NCBI RefSeq assembly: GCF_008710145.1
Contig: NZ_VYKL01000045.1
Location: 1-64,000, forward strand
DNA: 64,000 bases
Direction: 5' to 3'
From: Niallia endozanthoxylica
GTDB taxonomy: Bacteria > Bacillota > Bacilli > Bacillales > Cytobacillaceae
Both the position numbers and the translations under genes were made by a program. Positions 35,030 to 45,349 of the stretch are shown here, in pieces. Position 1 is the stretch's first letter, and each line of letters opens with the position of its first letter. Below the pieces are notes generated by a model. That model did not search any database. It was not told where the DNA came from and worked only from the letters and a program-made list of their open reading frames with translations.

Positions 35030-35838
35030 ATAAACTCATTTTAGGACGTTATTTTCCAGGCGACTCTTGGATTCACCAGCTTGACCCGCGTTCAAAGCTA
35101 CTCGCTTGTATTTACTTTATCTTTGTATTATTTTTAGCAAATAATTGGCAGACCTATGCCTTGCTTTGGATTTTCACTTTATTGGTCATGTATTTATCCG
35201 GTGTCAGCTTTAAGACATACCTTCGCGGTGTCAGGCCCTTAATTTGGCTGATTCTATTTACAGTCTTTTTACAGGTATTATTTACATCAGGCGGCACCAT
35301 TTACGTTGATTGGGGACCGATAACGATTTCAGAATTTGGTTTAACAAATGGTGTGTATATTTTTTGCCGCTTTGTAATGATTGTTTTCGTTTCAACCGTC
35401 GTGACACTGACTACAAAACCGATTGACTTGACCGACGGGATTAACTCTTTATTGCGTCCGCTGCGCGCCCTGAAAGTTCCAGTAGATGAATTTGCGTTAA
35501 TGCTATCGATTTCTTTACGTTTCATTCCTAATTTGCTGGATGAAACGCAAAAGGTGATGGATGCCCAAGCCGCAAGGGGCACCGATTTTGGCGAAGGTTC
35601 TCTTGTAAAGCAAATGAAAACATTAGTACCTATCTTTCTCCCTCTCTTTGTCAGCTCCTTAAATCGGGCTGAGGAGCTGGCAAATGCGATGGAAGTACGA
35701 GGCTACCAATCAGGAGAAAAACGTTCTACATTTCGCCGCCTGACATGGCAAAAGCGGGATACTCTTTGCTTAATATTTATGCTGGCATTAACAGCCGGGT
35801 TAGCATTTCTCCGAGCCGATGGCAGCATTTTGCATTGA
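35026..35838 (+). CDS. ecfT: ECF transporter transmembrane coupling protein EcfT-like
   Basis: 270 residues with about five helices, start overlapping the ecfA2 stop (ATGA). The EcfT coupling motifs are LSISLRFIPNLLDETQKVMDAQAARG (Ala-Arg-Gly motif) and SLNRAEELANAMEVRGYQ (second Ala-x-x-x-Arg-Gly). It couples ATPases to a substrate-binding S component, which is not encoded next to it. By the Listeria precedent the S component should be a RibU-type flavin carrier elsewhere in the genome (inference). Confidence 0.9.
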   Translation: MNKLILGRYFPGDSWIHQLDPRSKLLACIYFIFVLFLANNWQTYALLWIFTLLVMYLSGVSFKTYLRGVRPLIWLILFTVFLQVLFTSGGTIYVDWGPITISEFGLTNGVYIFCRFVMIVFVSTVVTLTTKPIDLTDGINSLLRPLRALKVPVDEFALMLSISLRFIPNLLDETQKVMDAQAARGTDFGEGSLVKQMKTLVPIFLPLFVSSLNRAEELANAMEVRGYQSGEKRSTFRRLTWQKRDTLCLIFMLALTAGLAFLRADGSILH

Positions 35839-35856
35839 ATTTGCAAATAAATAACC

Positions 35857-35890
35857 AAATGAGGGCTGTCCGCGTGACGCCCTCATTTTT
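35857..35890. terminator. bidirectional terminator between ecfT and the gltC-like gene
   Basis: AATGAGGGC pairs with GCCCTCATT around TGTCCGCGTGAC, with a T run on the plus side. It ends the rightward EET arm. Confidence 0.85.
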
Positions 35891-35899
35891 ATTTCAGAT

Positions 35900-36808
35900 T
35901 TATTCATTTTGATACAGATCATTACGTGCGAAAAAGTCCATCAGGAAATGATAGAAAAGATTTTGTGTAGGCAGCAGCTGACGATGTCTTGGAATAATCA
36001 CACCAACCGTCCGAGTAACTTTAGGTTCCGTAACTGGAATGATGACTGTCGAACGCGGCGGATTATCGATAATCGTGACATCCGGAATTAATGTCACACC
36101 CAATCCCGCAGCAACAAGTCCTTTTATTGCATCAATATCCTCACCTTCAAATGTTACATTCGGCTCAAAACCTAGCTTCGTACACGCATCCACAAGAATT
36201 TCACGTAAGATAAACCCTTTAGGAAACAATATAAATGATTCATCCTGGAGCTGACTCAATTTTAAAGAAGCTTCACCTGCAAGTTTGTGGTCCTTTGGCA
36301 GTAAGGCTACGAGCTCCTCGGTAAAAAAGATACTCCCCTTAACCTTTTTTTCTTCCATCGGCACAGGTCCAAGCAAAGCCATATCGATTTCGCCTTTTGC
36401 AACTTGATCAATTAAATAGTAGTAGGCACCTTGCTTCAGCTGAAACTTAACATTAGGATAGCGTTCCCGGAAGGCAGAGATAGCCGTCGGCATCGTATGG
36501 GTTGCTAAACTGCTTGGGAACCCAACACGAATTGTACCTTGACCTGGGTCTAAATATTCGGCAATTTCACGCTGCGCGCTCTCAAGGATGGTGACTGCTT
36601 CTTCCATATGTTCAAGAAACATTCTCCCTATCGGCGTCAGCTTTACATTTCTTCCTTCCCGGACAAACAAGTCAACACCAAGCTCAGACTCTAAATTAAA
36701 TATTTGCCGGCTGACAGCAGATTGGGCCACATGCAAATGCATGGCAGCTTCTGTCACATGTTCTCTTTTTGCCACCTCTATAAAATATTGAATTTGTCTT
36801 AGCTCCAT
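35900..36808 (-). CDS. LysR-family regulator, GltC-like
   Basis: 302 residues. The N-terminal winged helix begins ELRQIQYFIEVAKREHVTEAAMHLHVAQSAVSRQI; the effector domain follows. Similar to Bacillus GltC, which activates glutamate synthase and responds to 2-oxoglutarate/glutamate. ATG 36808 is preferred over an upstream in-frame start because the protein then begins at the LysR fold. It faces away from gdhA with a 329-base gap; that arrangement suggests it controls glutamate dehydrogenase, not gltAB. Confidence 0.85.
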   Translation of the reverse strand: MELRQIQYFIEVAKREHVTEAAMHLHVAQSAVSRQIFNLESELGVDLFVREGRNVKLTPIGRMFLEHMEEAVTILESAQREIAEYLDPGQGTIRVGFPSSLATHTMPTAISAFRERYPNVKFQLKQGAYYYLIDQVAKGEIDMALLGPVPMEEKKVKGSIFFTEELVALLPKDHKLAGEASLKLSQLQDESFILFPKGFILREILVDACTKLGFEPNVTFEGEDIDAIKGLVAAGLGVTLIPDVTIIDNPPRSTVIIPVTEPKVTRTVGVIIPRHRQLLPTQNLFYHFLMDFFARNDLYQNE

Positions 36809-38502
<1,694 letters not shown>

Positions 38503-38524
38503 TAACTGAACCCGAACCCATAAT

Positions 38525-38566
38525 AAAAAGCCCCGCTTCGCTCTAATTAGCGAAGCGGGGCTTTTT
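38525..38566 (+). terminator. strong terminator of gdhA
   Basis: AAAAAGCCCCGCTTCGC pairs perfectly with GCGAAGCGGGGCTTTTT around TCTAATTA. Confidence 0.95.
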
Positions 38567-38577
38567 CGCTTTACCGG

Positions 38578-38661
38578 GCTGGGGGACAGTCCCCCAGCGC
38601 ATTACTGCACTAAAGGTACTGTCTATACTGAATAAGGCCCGCCTCGAGGCGGGCCTTATTC
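38578..38661. repeat. two perfect hairpins between gdhA and the parM operon
   Basis: GCTGGGGGACAGTCCCCCAGC (38578-38598) and the 32-base perfect palindrome with GGCCCGCC/GGCGGGCC arms flanked by GAATAA/TTATTC (38630-38661, centre CTCGAG). They lie just beyond the 3' end of the leftward RHH-parM operon, so they may terminate it or insulate it, although there is no T run. Confidence 0.8.
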
Positions 38662-38717
38662 ACACAAAAAACACCTTTGTTTGACGTCTAGCTTCAGGCA
38701 GCTTCTGCTTTTCTTGT

Positions 38718-39329
38718 TTAGCTATTCATTCTTGCAAGGAAACCGCCAACCAGGTCATCAACGTCCAGTTCCTCGGCATCATCTTCCTCATCTGTTTCTT
38801 CCGCTTCCGCTTGTTTCACACTTTCCCAGTCAAAGCTATCTAGATCATCATTAAGATCCTCTAATGGGTCATTAAAGTCATCTACTTCAATCTCTAAGTC
38901 CTCGCTGACTACAGGCTTCTTTGCTGCAGCAATGCGCGGAAATTCCTCTTCTTCCTGAAGATATAATGCCTCATTAATATCTAAACTGCTGCTATTAAAG
39001 GAAGCTAACAGGGATGAAGCGCGAACCGGATCAGAAATAAGCTGATAAACGATACTGCCTAACAGTGCTTCCGAGTGTTCATGCTTCAACCAGTCTCTTT
39101 GTGCTTTTGTTAAGCTTTTCGGAAGCGGAATCGTAACCATTTCTCTGTCTCTAAAGGAAGAGCTATTAACTCCTTGTGTAACGAAGTCAGCAATTTTACT
39201 TGAAAAATTCCTTCGCTCTGTTTCCTTTAATCGCGTCAATTGTTTTAGTATATGGTCTGGTGTGTCAGAAGGGATTCGAAAGGATATTGTTTGTCCCCTC
39301 GTAATCTCATTTGCCGAAGTCCTTTTCAT
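38718..39329 (-). CDS. putative ParR-like DNA-binding partner of the actin ParM
   Basis: 203 residues. The N terminus, EITRGQTISFRIPSDTPDHILKQLTRLKETERRNFSSKIADFVTQGV, has the look of a ribbon-helix-helix (short beta strand then two helices). A central helical part follows, and the C-terminal 70 residues are strongly acidic (EDLNDDLDSFDWESVKQAEAEETDEEDDAEELDVDD), as in the ParR tail that binds ParM. No database name is claimed. It follows parM by 9 bases, with AAGGTGAT before the ATG, so they form one operon. Confidence 0.7.
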   Translation of the reverse strand: MKRTSANEITRGQTISFRIPSDTPDHILKQLTRLKETERRNFSSKIADFVTQGVNSSSFRDREMVTIPLPKSLTKAQRDWLKHEHSEALLGSIVYQLISDPVRASSLLASFNSSSLDINEALYLQEEEEFPRIAAAKKPVVSEDLEIEVDDFNDPLEDLNDDLDSFDWESVKQAEAEETDEEDDAEELDVDDLVGGFLARMNS

Positions 39330-39338
39330 TTAATCACC

Positions 39339-40547
39339 TTATTTTACATTTTGAGGTTTTTTCAAATCTCCTGTTTTAGGCTCAATCACCTTTGCTTTTT
39401 CCTTTTCCTGCTTGCGAATAAAATCAGTTATGAGCTTATAATAAGCATTTGCCATCATCCAAATACTTTCCTTCTCATCTTCAAAGAAATCAATATTATA
39501 GCCGTCAAGGCTGTTATTTAAGGCCTTCAGATAATCCTTAAGTACATTAGAGCCTCCGCCTACAAAATAGCAAATTTCCGTTTGAGAATTCTTTTGCCAT
39601 GTATTACGTAATAAACGGTATTGCTTTTTAGCCAAATCTAACAAGATTCGGTCTGTAATATCATGAACGCTTGTCCGACTTCCCTTTACCATAATATGAT
39701 TACGGTCATGTTTTTTCGTTAATATTTCAACCACATCTCTGCGGCTATCTAGTTCCACACCGTGCTTCTTCCTAATTTCTTCACGAATCTGCTCTAATGA
39801 TTCGGAAACACCAAGGTTAAAGCCCTGTGCTTTATCATCATCTACATTTCTGTTTTTAATAACAGCGATATCTGTTGAAAGTCCGCCAATGTCTTGAATA
39901 AGAATACGCTTATCAATTAAATCCTTATTAATAATGTTTAGATTATTATCCATTACAAGGTTAATGTAAGCTGCAAATCCCTCTGGATAAACCTTTACTT
40001 CATCAAACTTTAAGTTAACCTTAATACCTTGGTATTTTGGTGTAATTAAAAATTCAACCTGGTGTACATTACCTACCAATCTTGAACGATAGCCCGCATC
40101 CTTTCCTTCCTTTACTTCACGAAGAGGAAGGCCGGTACCTAGTGTATATCGCGCATCAATAACATTTCCATTCTTACGGAAAATGTTTGCATTCTCGTCT
40201 CTCACTGCATCCATAGCCAATGTAGTGAAAAGCATAATCAATGTTTGATCTTCTTCAGATTTACTGCTTCCCGGATCTAGTTCCGTTGTATTATTGCTCT
40301 TAGTCGCCAAGTTTCCAACCCGGTAAATAACATTGTTTTCTTTCAGTGCAGGGGAGTGGACCCTTACATGAATCCCATCAAGCGGGTTTTTGCTATCCAA
40401 TTCTTCAATTCCGATAACCGGACGGTCTTCAACATCTCTAGCAATAATATTCGGTATATTTAGTTCATACTCTAATTTTCCAAAAATAGCTTTAATAGAA
40501 TCATTACCTACATCAATAGCAGCAATTCTCGAATTCGACATCAACAT
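39339..40547 (-). CDS. ParM/StbA-family actin-like ATPase, chromosomal
   Basis: About 402 residues. Actin-fold motifs: AIDVGNDSIKAIFG (phosphate 1), RYTLGTGLPLREVKEGKDAGYR, LIQDIGGLSTDIAVIKN (phosphate 2) and ICYFVGGGSNVLKDYL (adenosine site). ATG 40547 follows AGAGGAAGT closely; ATG 40541 is an alternative. ParM proteins form dynamic filaments that push plasmids apart. Here the gene lies in ordinary chromosome, with an RHH-like partner downstream and repeats upstream. No plasmid replication or phage gene is nearby. Confidence 0.83.
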   Translation of the reverse strand: MLMSNSRIAAIDVGNDSIKAIFGKLEYELNIPNIIARDVEDRPVIGIEELDSKNPLDGIHVRVHSPALKENNVIYRVGNLATKSNNTTELDPGSSKSEEDQTLIMLFTTLAMDAVRDENANIFRKNGNVIDARYTLGTGLPLREVKEGKDAGYRSRLVGNVHQVEFLITPKYQGIKVNLKFDEVKVYPEGFAAYINLVMDNNLNIINKDLIDKRILIQDIGGLSTDIAVIKNRNVDDDKAQGFNLGVSESLEQIREEIRKKHGVELDSRRDVVEILTKKHDRNHIMVKGSRTSVHDITDRILLDLAKKQYRLLRNTWQKNSQTEICYFVGGGSNVLKDYLKALNNSLDGYNIDFFEDEKESIWMMANAYYKLITDFIRKQEKEKAKVIEPKTGDLKKPQNVK

Positions 40548-40698
40548 ACTTCCTCTCTCTTTACCAAAAATAGAATACAAATAAATCTATTGGATGATCT
40601 AGTTGTGTTCTTTTAGATTACACAAGATTGGCAAGTTTTTCAATAAAGAGAAGCAAAAAGTAATATAAGTGTAAAAAAGCAAACACTTCCGCACACAA

Positions 40699-40905
40699 GA
40701 ATACATGTTTACAATACATGTAAACATTGAATACATTTTTGTATACATGTTAATTTACAGGTATGTATATGTATTTGTATACATGTAAACATTATTATAA
40801 ACTTGCAAACTTTACTTGTAAACAAATGCATACATTTTGTATACTTGTATTCAAAAATAGTAAACCTGCATACAAAACAGTAAATTTGTATGCAAGTTTG
40901 TATAT
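40699..40905. repeat. centromere-like array of TGTATACATGTAAAC-type repeats upstream of parM
   Basis: Degenerate copies of G(T)ATACATGTAAAC in both directions: AATACATGTTTAC (40700), AATACATGTAAAC (40713), GTATACATGTTAA (40741), GTATACATGTAAAC (40777), ACTTGCAAAC (40801), ACTTGTAAAC (40814), GTATACTTGTA (40839), TAAACCTGCATAC (40861), GTATGCAAGTTTG (40888). Type II plasmid partition loci have just such parC repeats bound by ParR upstream of parM. No DnaA box was seen. The array starts about 150 bases before the parM start. Confidence 0.75.
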
Positions 40906-41012
40906 TTCGTTTTTTTTTGAAACTCTTTCATTAGCAAAATTTCTTTTAAATTTTTGTCGAAGGTAAAATAAGTGAAAAATTGCAAATTGGAATATAAACC
41001 TAAAGAATAAAC

Positions 41013-41050
41013 AAAAAGAACCTGCTGCCTTTTTAAAGCAACAAGCTCTT
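41013..41050 (-). terminator. terminator of mtnE
   Basis: On the minus strand AGAGCTTGTTGC pairs (with G-U pairs) with GCAGCAGGTTCT around CTTTAAAAAG, then TTTTT. Confidence 0.7.
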
Positions 41051-41077
41051 TGAAATAATACTATCTATTAAAATGAT

Positions 41078-42244
41078 TTACTTAAATAAGTTCAGCTTCT
41101 CTATCCTGCTTACAGCTTCTTCTAGACGATTCTCATCAAGTAATAACCCGACCCGAATATAGCCTTCACCAAATTTACCAAAGCCATTGCCAGCAGCAAC
41201 AGCGACATCTGCCTTGTCCAATAATAAATCAGCAAACTCTTCACTGGTAAAGCCATCTGGAACAGGAAGCCATACAAAGAAAGAGCCTGTTGAAGCCTTC
41301 ACATTCCACCCTATTTTTTGACAGGCTGCCACAAAAACATCTCTTCGTTTTTCATATCGTTCTACAAGATCAGCAACACATTGCTGATCCTCTGTCAGCG
41401 CAGCAACGGCTGCCATCTGAACGGCAGGAAACAAGCTGCAATACAAATGATCCTGAATCAAATTGATGGCTTCAATAATCTCAGCATTTCCAACAGCAAA
41501 GCCAACACGCCAGCCTGCCATATTATACGTTTTCGATAACGTGTACATTTCAATGCCAACATCCTTTGCACCTTCAACTTCAAGAAAACTTATCGGTTTT
41601 TTACCATCGAAGCCAATTGCACCATAAGCAAAGTCATGTAAAACGGTAATTTCATTTTCTTTTGCAAACCTGACTGTTTCTTCAAAGAAAGCACGATCAG
41701 CACTTGCTCCAGTAGGATTGTTAGGATAGTTTAAATACATTAAACGAGCAGCCTCTTTTTGTTCACTAGTCAACATAGAATAATTCGGTAAAAACTTATT
41801 TTCCTCTAGCAGCGGAAAGGTATCATACTGTACGTTTCCCAGTACAACGCCAGATAGGTAATCAGGATATCCCGGATCAGGCAGCAGCATGAGCTCATTC
41901 TCATTTAAAAGACACATCGGCAATTCGACAAGACCTGTCTTAGTGCCAAATAAAATGGCCACTTCTGTTTCAGGGTCAAGTTGAATACCATATTCCCTTT
42001 TATAAAATTCACAAGCAGCTTCCTTTAATTCAGGCAGCCCGCGAAATAATGAGTATTTATGTGTTTGAGGATCCTCAGCAGCCATTTGTAATGCCTTCAC
42101 AATATGAGATGGTGTTGGCTGATCTGGGTTGCCCTGTCCCAAATTAATAATATCCCTGCCCTCGGCAATTGCCTTATTTACTTTATTCACTAATGTTGAA
42201 AAAAATTGAACCGGTAACCTTTTTAATCGATCAGAATAATTCAT
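41078..42244 (-). CDS. mtnE: methionine-salvage transaminase MtnE (YkrV-like)
   Basis: 388-residue fold-type I PLP aminotransferase that aminates 2-oxo-4-methylthiobutyrate to methionine using glutamine or another donor. It follows B. subtilis YkrV closely: PVQFFSTLVNKVNKAIAEGRDIINLGQGNPDQPTP, LMYLNYPNNPTGA, YTLSKTYNMAGWRVGF (PLP lysine) and VAVAAGNGFGKFGEGYIRVGLL. It is divergent from mtnU, as in B. subtilis. The remaining mtn genes are elsewhere. Confidence 0.92.
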   Translation of the reverse strand: MNYSDRLKRLPVQFFSTLVNKVNKAIAEGRDIINLGQGNPDQPTPSHIVKALQMAAEDPQTHKYSLFRGLPELKEAACEFYKREYGIQLDPETEVAILFGTKTGLVELPMCLLNENELMLLPDPGYPDYLSGVVLGNVQYDTFPLLEENKFLPNYSMLTSEQKEAARLMYLNYPNNPTGASADRAFFEETVRFAKENEITVLHDFAYGAIGFDGKKPISFLEVEGAKDVGIEMYTLSKTYNMAGWRVGFAVGNAEIIEAINLIQDHLYCSLFPAVQMAAVAALTEDQQCVADLVERYEKRRDVFVAACQKIGWNVKASTGSFFVWLPVPDGFTSEEFADLLLDKADVAVAAGNGFGKFGEGYIRVGLLLDENRLEEAVSRIEKLNLFK

Positions 42245-42509
42245 TCGAAAACTCCTCTTTTATGAAATAGCACCAAGCTGAAAATATAACATTTATTTAA
42301 TAACTAGTTTTAAATCGATTTATTGCTTTATAATAGCAGTATTGACTCAAGTGAAAAACACAGAAATATTTACAGTTGCCCGAGGAAAGCCAAGTGTCTG
42401 GAACAGAATTCAACAACCATCCATAATAAAACCAAATAATAAAATAGATTGCGATTTTATGTAAAATTCTATAATCTTTAAAGTAACTTGTCTAGTGGTG
42501 GTGGAAAAA

Positions 42510-43289
42510 ATGAAAATAGCTGTAATACAAATGGATATTGAATTTGGACAGCCCGAAAAGAACTTTACAAAAGTAGAAGCAGCTGTAAAAGAGGCAGCAG
42601 AAAACAAGGCTGATATGATCGTATTACCTGAAATGTGGAATACAGGCTACGCTTTAAAACAGCTTGAAACACTGGCAGATCAAAACGGTGAACGCACAAA
42701 GGCCCTACTCTCAACTCTTGCAAACCAATATAGGGTAAATATTGTCGGCGGCTCTGTTGCTACTAAAAAACAGGGTGAATTCTATAATACGATGTTTGTT
42801 GCCAATCGAACAGGAACGATCGTTTCTGAATACGATAAAGCCCATCTTTTTAAATTAATGGATGAACATGTGTATATGAATGCTGGAAATAATGTAAATA
42901 CATTTGAATTAGATGATATTACATGCGGTGGTGTCATTTGCTATGACCTGCGCTTCCCAGAATGGATACGTGCACATGTATTAAAGGGAGCCAAGATTAT
43001 GTTTATCCCTGCACAATGGCCGACACCAAGAATTGATCATTGGCAATTATTATTACAAGCACGTGCGATTGAAAATCAGTGCTTTATTGTTGCTGTAAAC
43101 CGTGTCGGATCAGACCCGGCTAATACCTTTAATGGTCACTCTATGGTTATTGCTCCCTGGGGTGATGTTCTCATCAGCGGTCATATGGAAGAAGGAATCT
43201 ATTATACTGATATAGATTTACAGGAAGTCGATAACGTTCGCAGCACTATCCCTATTTTCCAAGATAGAAGAACAGAATTATACAAATAG
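42510..43289 (+). CDS. mtnU: omega-amidase-type nitrilase MtnU (YkrU-like)
   Basis: 259 residues, carbon-nitrogen hydrolase with Glu-Lys-Cys triad: LPEMWNTGYAL (Glu), YDKAHLFKLMDEHVYMNAG (Lys) and GVICYDLRFPEW (Cys). It removes the amide from 2-oxosuccinamate/2-oxoglutaramate formed when glutamine is the amino donor for MtnE. Start ATG 42510 follows GGTGG; a GTG at 42495 is less likely. 265 bases from mtnE, divergent. Confidence 0.9.
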   Translation: MKIAVIQMDIEFGQPEKNFTKVEAAVKEAAENKADMIVLPEMWNTGYALKQLETLADQNGERTKALLSTLANQYRVNIVGGSVATKKQGEFYNTMFVANRTGTIVSEYDKAHLFKLMDEHVYMNAGNNVNTFELDDITCGGVICYDLRFPEWIRAHVLKGAKIMFIPAQWPTPRIDHWQLLLQARAIENQCFIVAVNRVGSDPANTFNGHSMVIAPWGDVLISGHMEEGIYYTDIDLQEVDNVRSTIPIFQDRRTELYK

Positions 43290-43345
43290 ATTACCCTTTT
43301 ATTCTAATAGATTTCACTTTTCTAAAAAAATAAATTATATATATA

Positions 43346-43374
43346 TTGACAGACGATTTAAAAATTAGTACTAT
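43346..43374 (+). promoter_or_regulatory. sigma-A promoter of the riboswitch-metNPQ transcript
   Basis: TTGACA (43346-43351), a 17-base spacer and TACTAT (43369-43374). The SAM riboswitch begins about 22 bases later. Confidence 0.75.
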
Positions 43375-43395
43375 ACTAAACATAACTTAATAAAT

Positions 43396-43499
43396 AACTT
43401 ATCCAGAGCGACCGAGGGAGAAGGCCCTATGACGTCCGGCAACCCCCATTGGGAAGGTGCCAATTCCTCCAGAATGACTTTCATTCTGAAAGATAAGTC
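43396..43499 (+). ncRNA. SAM-I (S-box) riboswitch
   Basis: P1 CTTATC / GATAAG brackets the core: CCAGAGCGACCGAGGGA, the GGCCCTATGACGTCCGGCAACC block, GGTGCCAATTCC and the AGAATGA...TCATTCT arm. These match the S-box consensus. With SAM bound the downstream terminator forms and metNPQ is off. Confidence 0.95.
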
Positions 43500-43520
43500 G
43501 AAATAATAGACCGTGTTTCG

Positions 43521-43553
43521 ATGCTTCTTTCAATTGAAAGAAGCATTTTTTTT
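43521..43553 (+). terminator. riboswitch expression-platform terminator
   Basis: ATGCTTCTTTCAATTGAAAGAAGCAT is a perfect palindrome followed by eight Ts, 20 bases after the riboswitch P1. It lies about 100 bases before metN. Confidence 0.93.
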
Positions 43554-43651
43554 GAAAAAACACATTTCGTAACGAAATGGCAAACGGCTTTCCCTTTAAA
43601 ACCATCTAAACTAATCGGCTTAATATAATTTAAAACAAAGGAGGGAAACCT

Positions 43652-44665
43652 ATGATTCAAATTCAAAATCTTACAAAGATTTATCAAACTAAAAGTGGCC
43701 CAGTAAAAGGTGTAGATAATGTATCTCTTACAATTAATGAAGGAGAGATTTACGGGATTGTAGGTTATTCAGGGGCTGGAAAAAGCTCTCTCCTCCGCTG
43801 TATCAACCTATTGGAACGGCCGTCTTCAGGTACCATTACTGTAAATGGAACAGACATTTCCAAGTTAAATAGTGAGAGTTTACGACGAGCTCGTTTAAAA
43901 ATCGGCATGATTTTTCAGCATTTCCACTTGATCAGTCAAAAAACAGTCTATGAGAATATTGCTTTTTCCTTAAAGGCTGCTAAAACTCCAGCTAATCAAA
44001 TTAACAAACGAGTGGAAGAGCTGCTAGAAATGGTCGGACTTGCCGACAAGAGAGATGTCTTTCCTTCCCAACTCAGCGGCGGTCAAAAGCAGCGTGTCGG
44101 AATCGCACGGGCTCTTGCTAATAACCCTTCTGTCCTGCTGTGTGACGAAGCCACGTCAGCACTGGACCCAACGACAACAAGATCCATTCTAGAGCTATTG
44201 AAAAAGATTAATAGAGAATTAAACATCACAATCGTCTTAATTACTCACGAAATGAATGTTGTGAAGGAAATCTGTCATCGTGTGGCCATTATGCAAAAGG
44301 GAAAAGTCATTGAAGAAGGTCCTGTCTATGATATATTCTCCAACCCGCAGACAGAGCTGGCCAAAGAATTCATAAAAAGTGTCGTCTCTTTTGATATTCC
44401 GGAAGCTATTTTACAAAAGTGCAAGGGCATGATTGTCAAGGTTACCTTTAAAGGCGATGTTGCTGGAGAAAGTGTCATTTCAGATACACTTCAGAAGTAT
44501 AACGTTAACGGAAACTTTCTTCACGGTTCAATTGAGTACATCGGTGAGGCGCCGCTCGGTATCTTTATTATGGAGCTTAATGGGTCAAAAGAAGAAATTG
44601 ATAAATCCATTCAATTTATTGAAAGTAGAACTGCACAGGTGGAGGTGATTCAGAATGGCATTTGA
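43652..44665 (+). CDS. metN: methionine ABC transporter ATPase MetN
   Basis: 337 residues: Walker A GYSGAGKSSLLRC, signature LSGGQKQRVGIARALA, Walker B VLLCDEATSALDPTT, then the C-terminal NIL-type methionine-sensing domain (about 260-337, FKGDVAGESVISDTLQKYNVNGNFLHGSIEY). Ribosome site AAAGGAGG before ATG. First gene of a three-gene operon under the S-box riboswitch. D- and L-methionine uptake is expected. Confidence 0.95.
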   Translation: MIQIQNLTKIYQTKSGPVKGVDNVSLTINEGEIYGIVGYSGAGKSSLLRCINLLERPSSGTITVNGTDISKLNSESLRRARLKIGMIFQHFHLISQKTVYENIAFSLKAAKTPANQINKRVEELLEMVGLADKRDVFPSQLSGGQKQRVGIARALANNPSVLLCDEATSALDPTTTRSILELLKKINRELNITIVLITHEMNVVKEICHRVAIMQKGKVIEEGPVYDIFSNPQTELAKEFIKSVVSFDIPEAILQKCKGMIVKVTFKGDVAGESVISDTLQKYNVNGNFLHGSIEYIGEAPLGIFIMELNGSKEEIDKSIQFIESRTAQVEVIQNGI

Positions 44666-45326
44666 TTTCAATCATCTCATAGAACTTATCCCAGATATTA
44701 ATACAGCTTTTCTACAGACCATTTATATGATTGGCATTTCATTGATCATTGCCATCGTGATAGGTCTTCCAATCGGAGTTCTACTATATGTAACAGATAA
44801 AGAGCTGTTCTGGGAAAATCGTCTTGTGCAGAATATCTTGGGTTTTATTGTTAATATGGTTCGCTCCATTCCATTTATCATACTGCTAGTTGCGTTAATT
44901 CCATTGACAAAGACCTTAGTTGGAACAACCATTGGACCCACAGCAGCAAGTGTTTCCCTATCGGTAGCAGCCATTCCATTTTTTGCCCGGATTGTTGAAA
45001 CAGCCTTACGGGAAATTGATAAAGGTGTCATTGAGGCAGCCATTGCAGCTGGTGCTACTCCTTGGATGATTATTAAGGATGTGCTCCTCTTAGAAGCAAA
45101 GTCAGGCATTATTTCTGGTATTACGCTAACTCTAATCAGTTTAATTGGATTTTCAGCCATGGCCGGAACGGTAGGCGGCGGCGGTATCGGTGATTTAGCC
45201 ATTCGCTTTGGTTATTACCGCTATGACAATACCATTATGATAGCAACCGTAGTGATTTTAATTGTTTTAGTACAAGTTATTCAATTGCTTGGAGACTTCA
45301 TCTCTAAGGCAGTAGATAAAAGATAA
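44655..45326 (+). CDS. metP: methionine ABC transporter permease (MetP/MetI type)
   Basis: 223 residues, five to six membrane helices, with the EAA-type loop REIDKGVIEAAIAAGATPWMIIKDVLL and the C-terminal GGGGIGDLAIRFGYYRYD typical of MetI. It overlaps the metN stop by 11 bases; the pair is translated together. Confidence 0.95.
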   Translation: MAFDFNHLIELIPDINTAFLQTIYMIGISLIIAIVIGLPIGVLLYVTDKELFWENRLVQNILGFIVNMVRSIPFIILLVALIPLTKTLVGTTIGPTAASVSLSVAAIPFFARIVETALREIDKGVIEAAIAAGATPWMIIKDVLLLEAKSGIISGITLTLISLIGFSAMAGTVGGGGIGDLAIRFGYYRYDNTIMIATVVILIVLVQVIQLLGDFISKAVDKR

Positions 45327-45349
45327 TAAAAAGAAAGAAGGAAAATCCC

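Noticed and set aside
40699-40905. Replication origin with iterons
   Set aside because: No DnaA box and no initiator gene nearby; position upstream of parM fits a centromere better.
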